Shown here: positions 7,528 to 14,914 of the stretch, piece by piece | How positions within the stretch are numbered: the first letter of the stretch is position 1 | Layout of the letters: every line of letters begins with the position of its first letter | Virus record (IMG/VR): IMGVR_UViG_3300025632_000074 | Span: 1 to 24,337 of that record | DNA: 24,337 bases | Strand: one strand, 5' to 3' | Source: a virus | Made by a program: the position numbers and the translations under genes | Notes under the pieces: model-generated | The model's input: only the letters and a program-made list of their open reading frames with translations | Told to the model about the DNA's origin: nothing | The model's database searches: none

Positions 7528-8502
7528 TTAGCTGTAATCTACAATGCCGAGGCAGAGAGCCTCTGGACGAATGACCTTACGGCCATAAACGTGCAGACCG
7601 CGAACCACATCCGAGAACGAATCGGGATCGCGAATAACTTCTGTCTTAGCAATTGAGTTGGCAGTCGCCATGCCGGAGATGTGACCAGCAAGAACAATGT
7701 TCTCACCAGAAGCAACACCGGAAAGCGATACCATGTCGGTCGTAGTCGTAGCATCCGCCGACTGACGGAGTGCATTTGACTTGTAGAGGTTGAAGCCCAT
7801 AATCTTCTGGTTCGTGACCAGACCATTACGGAGCGGGGAACTAGCGTCACCCGTTACCTGAACTTCAACAATCTTAGCGCCAGCGGCATACAAGTTCTGA
7901 TACACGCGGGGCGGTGCTACAAACCAACGGTTCTCTTCAGGAACGTCCTGCTCATCGAGCTTACGTGCCATAAGGGCCATTAGGTTAACAACATCGTCAC
8001 CAGCATCGGAACCAGCAACCGTAACTGGAGTACCTGAAGTACCAAGATTGGAATCGGTTTCAACCGTGCCAGAAGCACCCTTGATACCCGCATTGTCAAT
8101 CATGGACTGAAGTACGTTCTTGTCGTAGTTACGTTTCAGCGAAAACGCACCTGAAGAGGTGGCAAGCGCCTCAAAGTTCACATGCGACTGACGCTCTTCG
8201 ATGTCATCCACCTTAAACGCAAACGCCTGTGCCTGATCTACCGTCAACTGGATTTCGTCATCTGCCAAGTCCTGCGGCGTAACCACAGAGCCTCGCGAGT
8301 ATGCGGAAATCGTAACGGTAGGTTCTTTCATAATCCGAACCGTGTCACCAAAGTTCTCAATTTCTCCTGCGTAGTCAGTATTGGTAATGTCTTCGACTAC
8401 CGACGCACGGCGGAAAAACTTAAGAACCTTTTGGCTATAGATTTCGGCCTGAAAATTACCGGTAGGTAGATTACCATAACCGGCTGATACGGAAACAGCC
8501 AT
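7528..8502 (-). CDS. Major capsid protein
   Basis: A 324-residue protein directly after the scaffold gene. Its N-terminal part (GNFQAEIYSQKVLKFFRRAS, then GDTVRIMKEPTVTISAYSRG) and the following LTVDQAQAFAFKVDDIEERQS segment match the pattern of HK97-fold major capsid proteins of short-tailed marine phages. In that pattern an N-arm and long helix precede the E-loop and P-domain. RWFVAPPRVYQNL and GFNLYKSNALRQ are typical of the A-domain part, and the end (YGRKVIRPEALCLGIVDYS) also fits. There is an AAGGA ribosome site about 9 bases upstream. The codons are noticeably richer in C and G than in most genes of the window, as expected for the most abundant protein. No internal cleavage site is evident. 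Confidence 0.9.
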   Translation of the reverse strand: MAVSVSAGYGNLPTGNFQAEIYSQKVLKFFRRASVVEDITNTDYAGEIENFGDTVRIMKEPTVTISAYSRGSVVTPQDLADDEIQLTVDQAQAFAFKVDDIEERQSHVNFEALATSSGAFSLKRNYDKNVLQSMIDNAGIKGASGTVETDSNLGTSGTPVTVAGSDAGDDVVNLMALMARKLDEQDVPEENRWFVAPPRVYQNLYAAGAKIVEVQVTGDASSPLRNGLVTNQKIMGFNLYKSNALRQSADATTTTDMVSLSGVASGENIVLAGHISGMATANSIAKTEVIRDPDSFSDVVRGLHVYGRKVIRPEALCLGIVDYS

Positions 8503-8525
8503 ATCTCAAGTCCTTTCTTTATAGT

Positions 8526-9386
8526 CTATCTATTAACGATACGTCCCTCCGCTTGAGCCTGATCCAGTTCTGATTCAACTTTTTCAAATTCATGCGGTTT
8601 GAGTCTACGTATCTCTGAAGTAGTCCACACCTTTTTGTTTGCATTTGAGTCTGTAGCAACATTAATGCCTTTAGTTCTTGTTACGGCTTCTGCTGCTGCA
8701 GCCTGTTGTTTGCGAGGTCTGCCTACTTTTTTGTTTGAGCCAGTATCGGCCTTGTACAAGTCAAGAACGCGGGAAGCCCATTTAACATCTTCCTTGTTCT
8801 TCGTGATACCATCTGAAAGGCTAGGTGGCTGCTCCTGAAGCCAAGAGGCAAACTTTTCAGACTTTTTAATTTCTGAGAAGTCAGGATGCAGGGCCAGCAA
8901 TTGCTGATAAGCACTTTTAGCTTTTAGCTGCTCTTCCTTCTGAGAAAGATGCGAAACTTGTTCACGAAGTTCAGCAAGTTCTTTTTCAGCATTCTTAGCA
9001 GTAATTGCTTCAACTACATTATATACGTCAGGATAGTTTTCTTTAAAGTTCTCAATATTGGCGTCATATTCTGGCGCTTCTTGTTCTACGGGTTGAGAAA
9101 CAAGCTGTTCCTTCTCCTCTCTCCACTCATGGAGTTTGGAGTCGTAGTGCTTCTTTAAATCATCATAACGTTTTTTGTAATCATGCTCCTCCGTCTGCAC
9201 TTCAGAACTATTCTGAGAGGACTGAACGGAAATGGTTTCATCGTCAAACTGGTTAGTGTCTTCGGCGTCTTCCTCTAGGGTAGCTTCCGGGTCAACTACT
9301 TCATCCTCCTTGTACACATCAGATTTGTAGCTGCCTTTATAAGGGCCTAGTTTCTCATCTTCTTTAGCTTGTACTTCTTTAGTCAT
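8526..9386 (-). CDS. Capsid assembly scaffold protein
   Basis: A 286-residue, very acidic protein immediately upstream of the major capsid gene. It has a low-complexity acidic start (residues 30-60) and two predicted coiled-coil stretches (about 68-97, and 131-160 with KELAELREQVSHLSQKEEQL). A conserved-looking LLALHPDFSEIKKSEKFASWL follows at 163-183. Near residues 219-226 a KKVGRPRK segment resembles an AT-hook core. The C-terminal piece (WTTSEIRRLKPHEFEKVESEL, then AEGRIVNR) is typical of scaffold proteins of marine short-tailed phages, where the C-terminus binds the coat. The ATG has the strongest ribosome site in the window, AAGGAGG spaced 4 bases. It probably guides procapsid assembly and then leaves. 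Confidence 0.85.
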   Translation of the reverse strand: MTKEVQAKEDEKLGPYKGSYKSDVYKEDEVVDPEATLEEDAEDTNQFDDETISVQSSQNSSEVQTEEHDYKKRYDDLKKHYDSKLHEWREEKEQLVSQPVEQEAPEYDANIENFKENYPDVYNVVEAITAKNAEKELAELREQVSHLSQKEEQLKAKSAYQQLLALHPDFSEIKKSEKFASWLQEQPPSLSDGITKNKEDVKWASRVLDLYKADTGSNKKVGRPRKQQAAAAEAVTRTKGINVATDSNANKKVWTTSEIRRLKPHEFEKVESELDQAQAEGRIVNR

Positions 9387-9471
9387 TTTTCCTCCTTACG
9401 GGGCCTATAAAAGGGTAGCCGCAGTTGGGTTTGGTACTACGCAGGGCCGTTAATTAACGGGTAGCTGCATC
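9387..9471 (-). promoter_or_regulatory. Intergenic control segment before the scaffold/capsid genes
   Basis: One of the two longest gaps between genes here. It holds a perfect 14-bp palindrome (9447-9460, ccgttaattaacgg) and two direct copies of gggtagcygca (9413-9423 and 9459-9469, one mismatch). Next to the scaffold ATG is an AAGGAGG ribosome site (9391-9397). The position just before the most highly expressed genes suits a promoter, an operator or an RNA hairpin, but I cannot identify a specific promoter consensus. Confidence 0.5.
9447..9460. repeat. 14-bp perfect palindrome
   Basis: The sequence ccgttaattaacgg reads the same on both strands. It lies 12 bases past the stop codon of the lysozyme-domain gene and inside the segment flanked by the gggtagcygca direct repeats. 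It could be a protein-binding site or a short RNA stem. Confidence 0.7.
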
Positions 9472-11028
9472 TTATTTTGCAATGTACGTTACCGTACTTG
9501 CGTCTTTTTCCAATCCCTGTAGCTCTTTATCAGAGATTGGAGAAACTTCTTTCCCATTACTTTGAGACATAAAACTTTGTTGTTCCTCTAGCGCGAGAGG
9601 CGTTCTCCCTTCCGGGGAACTGTTGTTGGGGCTAGGAATAGAAAATAACGTTTTTGCAGAATTATAAATTCTATTTGCAAACGATACTCTTTTCTTACGT
9701 GTCTTCTCCGGTTCTTTGGGTCGCTCAAAAAGGTCTAAAAATTTGTTAGCAACTTCTTCTGCACTTCCTGTAGCAAAAGCCTTACGTAAGTCCTGTCTGT
9801 TGCCGTATCCCAAATCGTATGTTTCCCAACTTGGAAAATTAGCTTTATCGCTTTTATCAACCGCTGTTATATTTATAGTGTCTAATGCATACTCTACTTG
9901 AGAATCTAAAGAGTCTGTCTTACCCATAGCACTTAAATAGTTATCGTATGCTTTTTTTCTACCGCCAGTAAATTGAAAAATACCATAGCCTTTATTCTTA
10001 GTTTTATCCTCTTCTACGCGCTGATACTCAAAAGTATCATTTTCTGCGTGTATATTTCCCATTATACCAGCAACAGCTTCTTCTCTTAGCCCTTCATCCT
10101 TTAGTTTATCATAAACTCTTTTTTGGTTTTGTAGAACTTCTTGATTAGTTAGCTTAACTTTTTTTTTAACCCCATCAATACCTTTAGCACCACGCACAGG
10201 AATCTGCCTCTGACCCGGACGGGCTGCTTGTTCCTGCTGCTGGGGCTGCTGTTCTTGCTGTTCCTTTAACTTTTTCTCTGTCTCTGCTTCGCCACGCTTG
10301 TTGATCTTTTCAAGCAAGTCCGTGCCAATCATTTCAGCTAACTCAGGGGGGATGTAATATTCTTTGTTAGACACAGCAATATCAACAGCACCATCAACCT
10401 GCTTAGAAGGAGATTTTAGTGAGGCTAGTTCTATGTTAACACCTTCCCTTTTAAGCTCTTCAATTGCGGGAGCAAGTATGCGCTTTTCAAAATCAAGCCG
10501 CCCTACTTTTGCTATTGCAGAGGCATTTATAATAAACGCCCCTTCAGGTGCATCCATAGGAACATCATCAGCTACACCCGTTTCATTTTCCGCTCCCGGC
10601 TGTTCAATCATACCAGCCACCTGATCGCCAAGGGCTAATTGCTGCATCTGATTTTGTACGGGAGTAGCTTGCACTTCTCTTGCCCCCGGAGCAATGCCCT
10701 TGCGATACTCTTCTGAAACCTGACCCGGAAAGGCTGCAGGATCGGAAACGTCAGGATCAGGATCAGGATCAGGGTCCATGCGATTGTCAAACTGCTGCAT
10801 CTCCTGAAGGTTTCTCTCTCTCGGCAGTAGCGGAGGCTCCCCACCAACTTCCTCAGAAGGGGCTAACGGCGCTTGTTCTTCACCCATAGTAAGAGTAACA
10901 CCCAAGCTAGCAGCAAAAGCTCTAAGCACAGGCGGCTCATTCTGTTCTATTAACTGCATAACCTGAGCTTGCTGTGCTTCAGCCATTTGCCCTACGTTAC
11001 TTGTAAATTGATCTTGTGTTACGTCCAT
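9472..11028 (-). CDS. Internal virion protein with C-terminal phage tail lysozyme-like domain
   Basis: A 518-residue protein. Residues 300-460 fit the phage tail lysozyme family: VAGIMGNIHAEN (catalytic-type E329), GYGIFQFTGGRKKAYDNYL (347-365) and SLDSQVEYALDTI. This activity would cut peptidoglycan during DNA entry. Ahead of it are a helical start, a DPDPDPD run (85-93), and two related segments of a kind common in marine phage internal proteins, DDVPMDAPEGAFIINASAIA (154-173) and VDIAVSNKEYYIPPELAEM (215-233). A Gln/Glu-rich linker (about 250-272) follows. The gene starts 2 bases after the desaturase stop and lies next to the 971-residue protein, so it probably belongs to the ejectosome or tail rather than acting as the free endolysin. 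An endolysin role is possible but less likely given the length. Confidence 0.78.
   Translation of the reverse strand: MDVTQDQFTSNVGQMAEAQQAQVMQLIEQNEPPVLRAFAASLGVTLTMGEEQAPLAPSEEVGGEPPLLPRERNLQEMQQFDNRMDPDPDPDPDVSDPAAFPGQVSEEYRKGIAPGAREVQATPVQNQMQQLALGDQVAGMIEQPGAENETGVADDVPMDAPEGAFIINASAIAKVGRLDFEKRILAPAIEELKREGVNIELASLKSPSKQVDGAVDIAVSNKEYYIPPELAEMIGTDLLEKINKRGEAETEKKLKEQQEQQPQQQEQAARPGQRQIPVRGAKGIDGVKKKVKLTNQEVLQNQKRVYDKLKDEGLREEAVAGIMGNIHAENDTFEYQRVEEDKTKNKGYGIFQFTGGRKKAYDNYLSAMGKTDSLDSQVEYALDTINITAVDKSDKANFPSWETYDLGYGNRQDLRKAFATGSAEEVANKFLDLFERPKEPEKTRKKRVSFANRIYNSAKTLFSIPSPNNSSPEGRTPLALEEQQSFMSQSNGKEVSPISDKELQGLEKDASTVTYIAK
10751..10776 (-). repeat. Hexanucleotide tandem repeat (tcagga, about four copies)
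   Basis: About four successive 6-base units code for the Asp-Pro run of the lysozyme-domain protein (residues about 85-93). The repeat keeps the frame and could change length by slippage without disrupting the gene. Confidence 0.75.
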
Positions 11029-11030
11029 AA

Positions 11031-11789
11031 TTATTTAGCCTTAATAACGTTTATAATCATTCCTGAGATGTCCACTTCCCACCACTTTTCACGGAGATTG
11101 CTTTTTGCTGGATTAGCGTGGTGATTGTTATGCCACCCCTCTCCCCAATTAATTAGAGACAACCATACGCAATTACATGAGTTATCTTTAATAGTGTGAT
11201 TTTTATAGCCCACATCAAGATGGTTTACGTAGTTTGTAAGCGCCTGTACTAACATTACTAAAATAGAGGGTATAATAAACATAAAATATAAGAGTTGAAA
11301 CCCCCCTAACAATAAAAGCAATCCAACATACGTTGTAATAATTAAAACCCAATATCTATTAGTGTATTTAATATAAGGATCGCGGGATAGTGGTAGTGCT
11401 TGTCTAACCATCTTCATTTCATTTAGCGAGTACCTTAAAAATAGCATCTTGATAAAACCCCGCGAAGGGTCGTGTGGATCGTCATCTTTGCTATCAGAAT
11501 GTTTGTGATGGATTCTATGTATTCCTGCCCAGCCTAATGAGCTTCCGGTGCCTGATAATAATGCAAGAGTAGAAAATAAGTATTTTATACTTCTGCTCTT
11601 AAATTTAAAACTGCTATGCGCCCAATACCTATGGTTAGTTACTACAATTCCAAGACAGTCATACAAAAAATACATAAGCAAACTTAAAAGTATGGCGGAA
11701 AATGTAAAATTAACAAAACTAAAAAGTAAAACTAGTGAAATTAAATTTATTATAAAAAGGTATCGTACTTTATTTAAAGATGCGCTCAT
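11031..11789 (-). CDS. Fatty-acid (acyl-lipid delta-9-type) desaturase
   Basis: A complete 252-residue membrane desaturase with all histidine boxes. H53 and H58 lie in HRYWAH, H91/H94/H95 in HRIHHKH, H220/H223/H224 in GEGWHNNHH, and H190 lies in YVNHLDVG. The spacing and the GWAGIHRIHHKHSD and GEGWHNNHHA phrases are those of the di-iron delta-9 acyl-CoA/acyl-lipid desaturases. Hydrophobic segments occur at 10-50, 68-85 and 145-185. The enzyme would insert a double bond into membrane acyl chains using O2 and an electron donor that is not encoded here. Length agrees with short bacterial and phage forms. The start overlaps the preceding gene by 20 bases and the stop is 2 bases before the next ATG. 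Base composition is AT-rich compared with its neighbours. Lipid desaturases are known auxiliary genes of cyanophages, but the host here is not established. Confidence 0.93.
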   Translation of the reverse strand: MSASLNKVRYLFIINLISLVLLFSFVNFTFSAILLSLLMYFLYDCLGIVVTNHRYWAHSSFKFKSRSIKYLFSTLALLSGTGSSLGWAGIHRIHHKHSDSKDDDPHDPSRGFIKMLFLRYSLNEMKMVRQALPLSRDPYIKYTNRYWVLIITTYVGLLLLLGGFQLLYFMFIIPSILVMLVQALTNYVNHLDVGYKNHTIKDNSCNCVWLSLINWGEGWHNNHHANPAKSNLREKWWEVDISGMIINVIKAK

Positions 11790-14685
11790 CTAAATAACCT
11801 ATAGTTCTGACCACTGGCCTCATTATGCCTTTTAAAAAAATTTGCAAGAGCTTATAGCGAAAAGAAAGAACTTTTTTATCCAAATCCATTTTGTAATAGT
11901 TTGTTAAGACCCTTGCAATTTTAGTTCTGCCAAACATTTTAGCTAGCCTTGGCCCTACAAGGTCGTAGCCCTTCATAAGATACGGATCGTTTCTACGTAG
12001 ATTTATTCCATACTTGCGATTAGCACTAAATGTTTTGTAGTCTGTTACTCCGTTAGCGTAGGCTGCAGTGCAGATGTATGTGCCAGCATCACCGCCAGCA
12101 TCACCCGCATCGCCGGTATCGCCCCAATCACCGAAGTCACCCCAGTCGCTGTAGCCAGAAGTTGTGCCGCCTGCTGTTCCGCCTGCTGTTCCGCCTGTGG
12201 CGCCAGAGTTATAGCCGCCGACTTCGCCCGAATCCCCTTTGCCGCCTTGGCCTTCACCCGTATCCTCATCAACACCGTCCTCAAGGCTATCCATTACATC
12301 CGCATAGTTTGCGCCGTAGGCAGCTTCCTGAGCGGCTTCAACCGCTGCCGCTGCCTGTGCTGCTAAAGTAGCTCCTTCAAGGTCTGCTGCGCTTACACCA
12401 CCCATTCCCGGTTCCGCGCCACCTTTAGAAGCATAGTCCGAAGAAAAAGAATTGTGCATATCTGCCAAAGAGTTAAGAGTGGCGGTTATTTCTTCGTCAC
12501 TTCTGCCTTGCATGGCCGTTGCCATGTCCTGTATAGATGTAGCCTCTTTACCTAAATTAGCAAAAGAAGCCTGTGCCGCATTGGCGAGGGCAGCACCTAA
12601 TGCAGCATCTCTGTCATTAAAGTTAGGCTGAAAAGTTATATCCTTTGTAATACTCTGTACAGCAAGTGCTAAGTCAAGACCGTTATAGCCCCTACCTGTT
12701 GTATCGAAGGAAACACCTGCGGCGCTATTATATTGCGCCCCCAAAGATAGAGATACACTATTATAACTTGCTTTCCGCCCATCAGATATGGCTTTTTGTT
12801 TATTATCTTTATAGCTAGCTGCGTATGCTTCTATAGATTCTTTAGATATAGCGGCTGCAGCAGCTAAATCCATTCCTAAAGCTTGCAAATCCTCTATGCC
12901 TGTTATCTCTGCTACATTTTGTGCATAAGAAGCAAAACCTAAAGCTTCTTCAAAACCATATGTATTTTGAAGTTGTGATAGGTTTGTAGCAAAAGCACCT
13001 TTAAGGCCCACGGGGTCCGTTGAAAGGTCAGTTTGAGCTATTCCTTCAAAACCGGGAACGGCTGCGTCATGCATTCCTACAAGGTCTGTAAAACCCATTA
13101 CCTCCGCTACCGTATCAAAAGTAGATGTAAAGCTTGCATGTGCCGCTGCATTTTGTTCTGATATAGCATCGGCTATTTCTGACGTTGTAGCATTAACATC
13201 AAGTCCAAGATCAAGTGCAGTGCTTTGTGCAAGGTCTTGAAAAGCCTCAGTAAGGGCCTCTTCCTCTTCAATAGAGTTTGGATATGCTTGAGTAACAGCA
13301 GCTTCATTATAGGCTGTAAGACCTAAAGATGAATAAGCTACGTCAGGATTTGCCTGTGCCATAGCAGCAATGTCAAAAGAAAAAGTGTCTTCAAAAGCAC
13401 CGGGAACGTTAGATAAATTTGCTACCCCATAAGCACTACTAGGATTAGAGAAATCACTATATGCAGAAAAAGTAGCCCCTAAGTTGCCTGTAGCTGAAAA
13501 AGAAGAGGGCATGGAGAGGGCATTAGATATACCTACCGCTCTATCAGATATACTTGCAGTATATCCTGTAAAATCCATAAGCCCTTGTGCAAGGCTAAAA
13601 GCCCTAGATATAGGAGTTAAACCCATCATAACACTTATAAAACCCGGTGTAGCTATTTGACCTTTTTCATTAAAATTAAAATTAACAGTGCCTTGAGGAG
13701 TTTCAAATGACATTTGGGTTGTATTTAGACCCCCGTACATTGAATATTCGGTAAAGGCTTCTACAGCCGCTGCAGGGTCTGTTATCGCGGACCATGCTCC
13801 TTGAGCAAATCCTAAAGCACTATCAAAAGCCTCTTCAGCTATGCTGCTAAAGTCTTTACCTGATGAAATAGCACCGGCTACATCAGATATAGCCCCTATA
13901 GCCCCTATAGCTCCACTTACTCCCGCTAGCCCCTGAGATATGCCAAAATCTCCTCTGCCAAAGCTAGCAGCAAGATCAGAATAAGTGCTATACGCTCCGT
14001 AAGCCTGACCAATAGTTCCACCAGCAAGACCAGCGGCTGAAGCGGCTAAGTCTACATCTGAGTAATCTCTTCCTGAAGCTAGACCTATACCTACTCCAAG
14101 GGCGCTTGAAACTGCACCAGCCATTCCTGCTTTTTCTGCACTGGTATAGTCAGAGGTGGCAGTATCAAACCCGCTAGAGCTAACCCCGGAGGAATCCCCA
14201 CTAAAACCAACAGAGTCAAAAGACCCAAAGCTATCACTATCTAAACCGTCGCCACCCCCTTGACCAAAAAGAGTATCAAAACCGCTCACTGAGCTTGTTG
14301 CAGGAGAAGGAGAAAAAGAGGAAGAAGAAGGAGGAGGAGTAGCAGTATCCGGTTGCGTTAGAGAGGAAAGAATAGCAGGGTCAGTTTCTACAATTCTTTG
14401 AATTGCATTATTTCTAAAAGAGAAGACACTTTGAGGGTCTTTAAAGTTAGTATCAGCTATTAGATCAGCAAAAAAGTCTTCCGTTGAAAGCGCAGCAGTA
14501 GAAGAAGTAGTACCTGCAGAAAGGCTATCTTTTGTCTTCTTAACGCCTAACCCTTCAATCTGAAGCTCTGAAGCACCACCTGTAACATCAATGGTAGCCT
14601 CTGGAAGAGACTCCATAGTGATAGGCTTCGCACCCGTTACCGTGGGTGTGCCAGAAGACAGTACTTCTTGTAGGTTAGTTGCCAA
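11770..14685 (-). CDS. Large internal/ejection-type virion protein, TTG start
   Basis: A 971-residue protein between portal and lysozyme-domain genes, the place of internal core or ejection proteins in podovirus-like phages. Residues about 180-290 are rich in Gly/Ala (GMAGAVSSALGVGIGLASG, GAIGAIGAISDVAGAISSG), like membrane-active glycine-zipper segments. The middle is Ala-rich helical. A Gly/Asp/Trp low-complexity linker (GGTAGGTAGG, DWGDFGDWGDTGDAGDAGG) leads to a compact C-terminal part beginning YICTAAYANGV and including LMKGYDLVGPRLAKMFG, a pattern seen at the ends of several phage virion proteins. It ends in a basic, hydrophobic helix region. The start is TTG (14685-14683) and overlaps the end of the small overprinted gene by 11 bases. 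The next in-frame ATG is 23 codons on and has no ribosome site. The ejection role is inferred from position and composition. Confidence 0.7.
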   Translation of the reverse strand: MATNLQEVLSSGTPTVTGAKPITMESLPEATIDVTGGASELQIEGLGVKKTKDSLSAGTTSSTAALSTEDFFADLIADTNFKDPQSVFSFRNNAIQRIVETDPAILSSLTQPDTATPPPSSSSFSPSPATSSVSGFDTLFGQGGGDGLDSDSFGSFDSVGFSGDSSGVSSSGFDTATSDYTSAEKAGMAGAVSSALGVGIGLASGRDYSDVDLAASAAGLAGGTIGQAYGAYSTYSDLAASFGRGDFGISQGLAGVSGAIGAIGAISDVAGAISSGKDFSSIAEEAFDSALGFAQGAWSAITDPAAAVEAFTEYSMYGGLNTTQMSFETPQGTVNFNFNEKGQIATPGFISVMMGLTPISRAFSLAQGLMDFTGYTASISDRAVGISNALSMPSSFSATGNLGATFSAYSDFSNPSSAYGVANLSNVPGAFEDTFSFDIAAMAQANPDVAYSSLGLTAYNEAAVTQAYPNSIEEEEALTEAFQDLAQSTALDLGLDVNATTSEIADAISEQNAAAHASFTSTFDTVAEVMGFTDLVGMHDAAVPGFEGIAQTDLSTDPVGLKGAFATNLSQLQNTYGFEEALGFASYAQNVAEITGIEDLQALGMDLAAAAAISKESIEAYAASYKDNKQKAISDGRKASYNSVSLSLGAQYNSAAGVSFDTTGRGYNGLDLALAVQSITKDITFQPNFNDRDAALGAALANAAQASFANLGKEATSIQDMATAMQGRSDEEITATLNSLADMHNSFSSDYASKGGAEPGMGGVSAADLEGATLAAQAAAAVEAAQEAAYGANYADVMDSLEDGVDEDTGEGQGGKGDSGEVGGYNSGATGGTAGGTAGGTTSGYSDWGDFGDWGDTGDAGDAGGDAGTYICTAAYANGVTDYKTFSANRKYGINLRRNDPYLMKGYDLVGPRLAKMFGRTKIARVLTNYYKMDLDKKVLSFRYKLLQIFLKGIMRPVVRTIGYLDERIFK

Positions 14686-14914
14686 TCTTTGTGTATTCTT
14701 TTTGTTGCGTGTTAACTTGCTGCTTCAGGGATAGGAGGTGATCCACCACCTGTGCCTTGCCCTGCAGCTTCCGTATCTCTAAGTCCAATGGTTCCACCAC
14801 CAGCAGGGCCTGATACCTCGCCTTCAGGGCCAGAAGGTAGTCCTCCAGACTGTTCCATTGCTCCTTGCTGTTGACCAGCGGCAGCAGGGTTTTGCATGTT
14901 TCCTTGTCCAGCAT
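14675..14914 (-). CDS. Small coiled-coil protein overprinted on the portal C-terminus
   Basis: A 79-residue reading frame that lies in a different frame over the last 68 codons of the portal gene and continues 37 bases past the portal stop into the next gene. It looks like a real protein: TLLPLVNSKEQWNSLEDYL, a helical middle LALKARYQALL, then LEIRKLQGKAQVVDHLLSL, with leucines spaced as in a coiled coil. Small helical proteins of this kind occur as separate genes beside the portal in other marine phages, as I recall. The ATG has an AGAGG ribosome site 5 bases upstream (14920-14924) inside the portal coding sequence. The portal residues underneath are low-complexity Gly/Pro/Gln, which would tolerate overprinting. 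Function is unknown; a portal-associated factor is possible. Confidence 0.68.
   Translation of the reverse strand: MLDKETCKTLLPLVNSKEQWNSLEDYLLALKARYQALLVVEPLDLEIRKLQGKAQVVDHLLSLKQQVNTQQKEYTKIGN

Noticed and set aside
14675-14914. Programmed frameshift fusing the portal to the 79-residue frame
   Set aside because: No slippery heptamer was noticed at the overlap, and the internal ATG has its own ribosome site.
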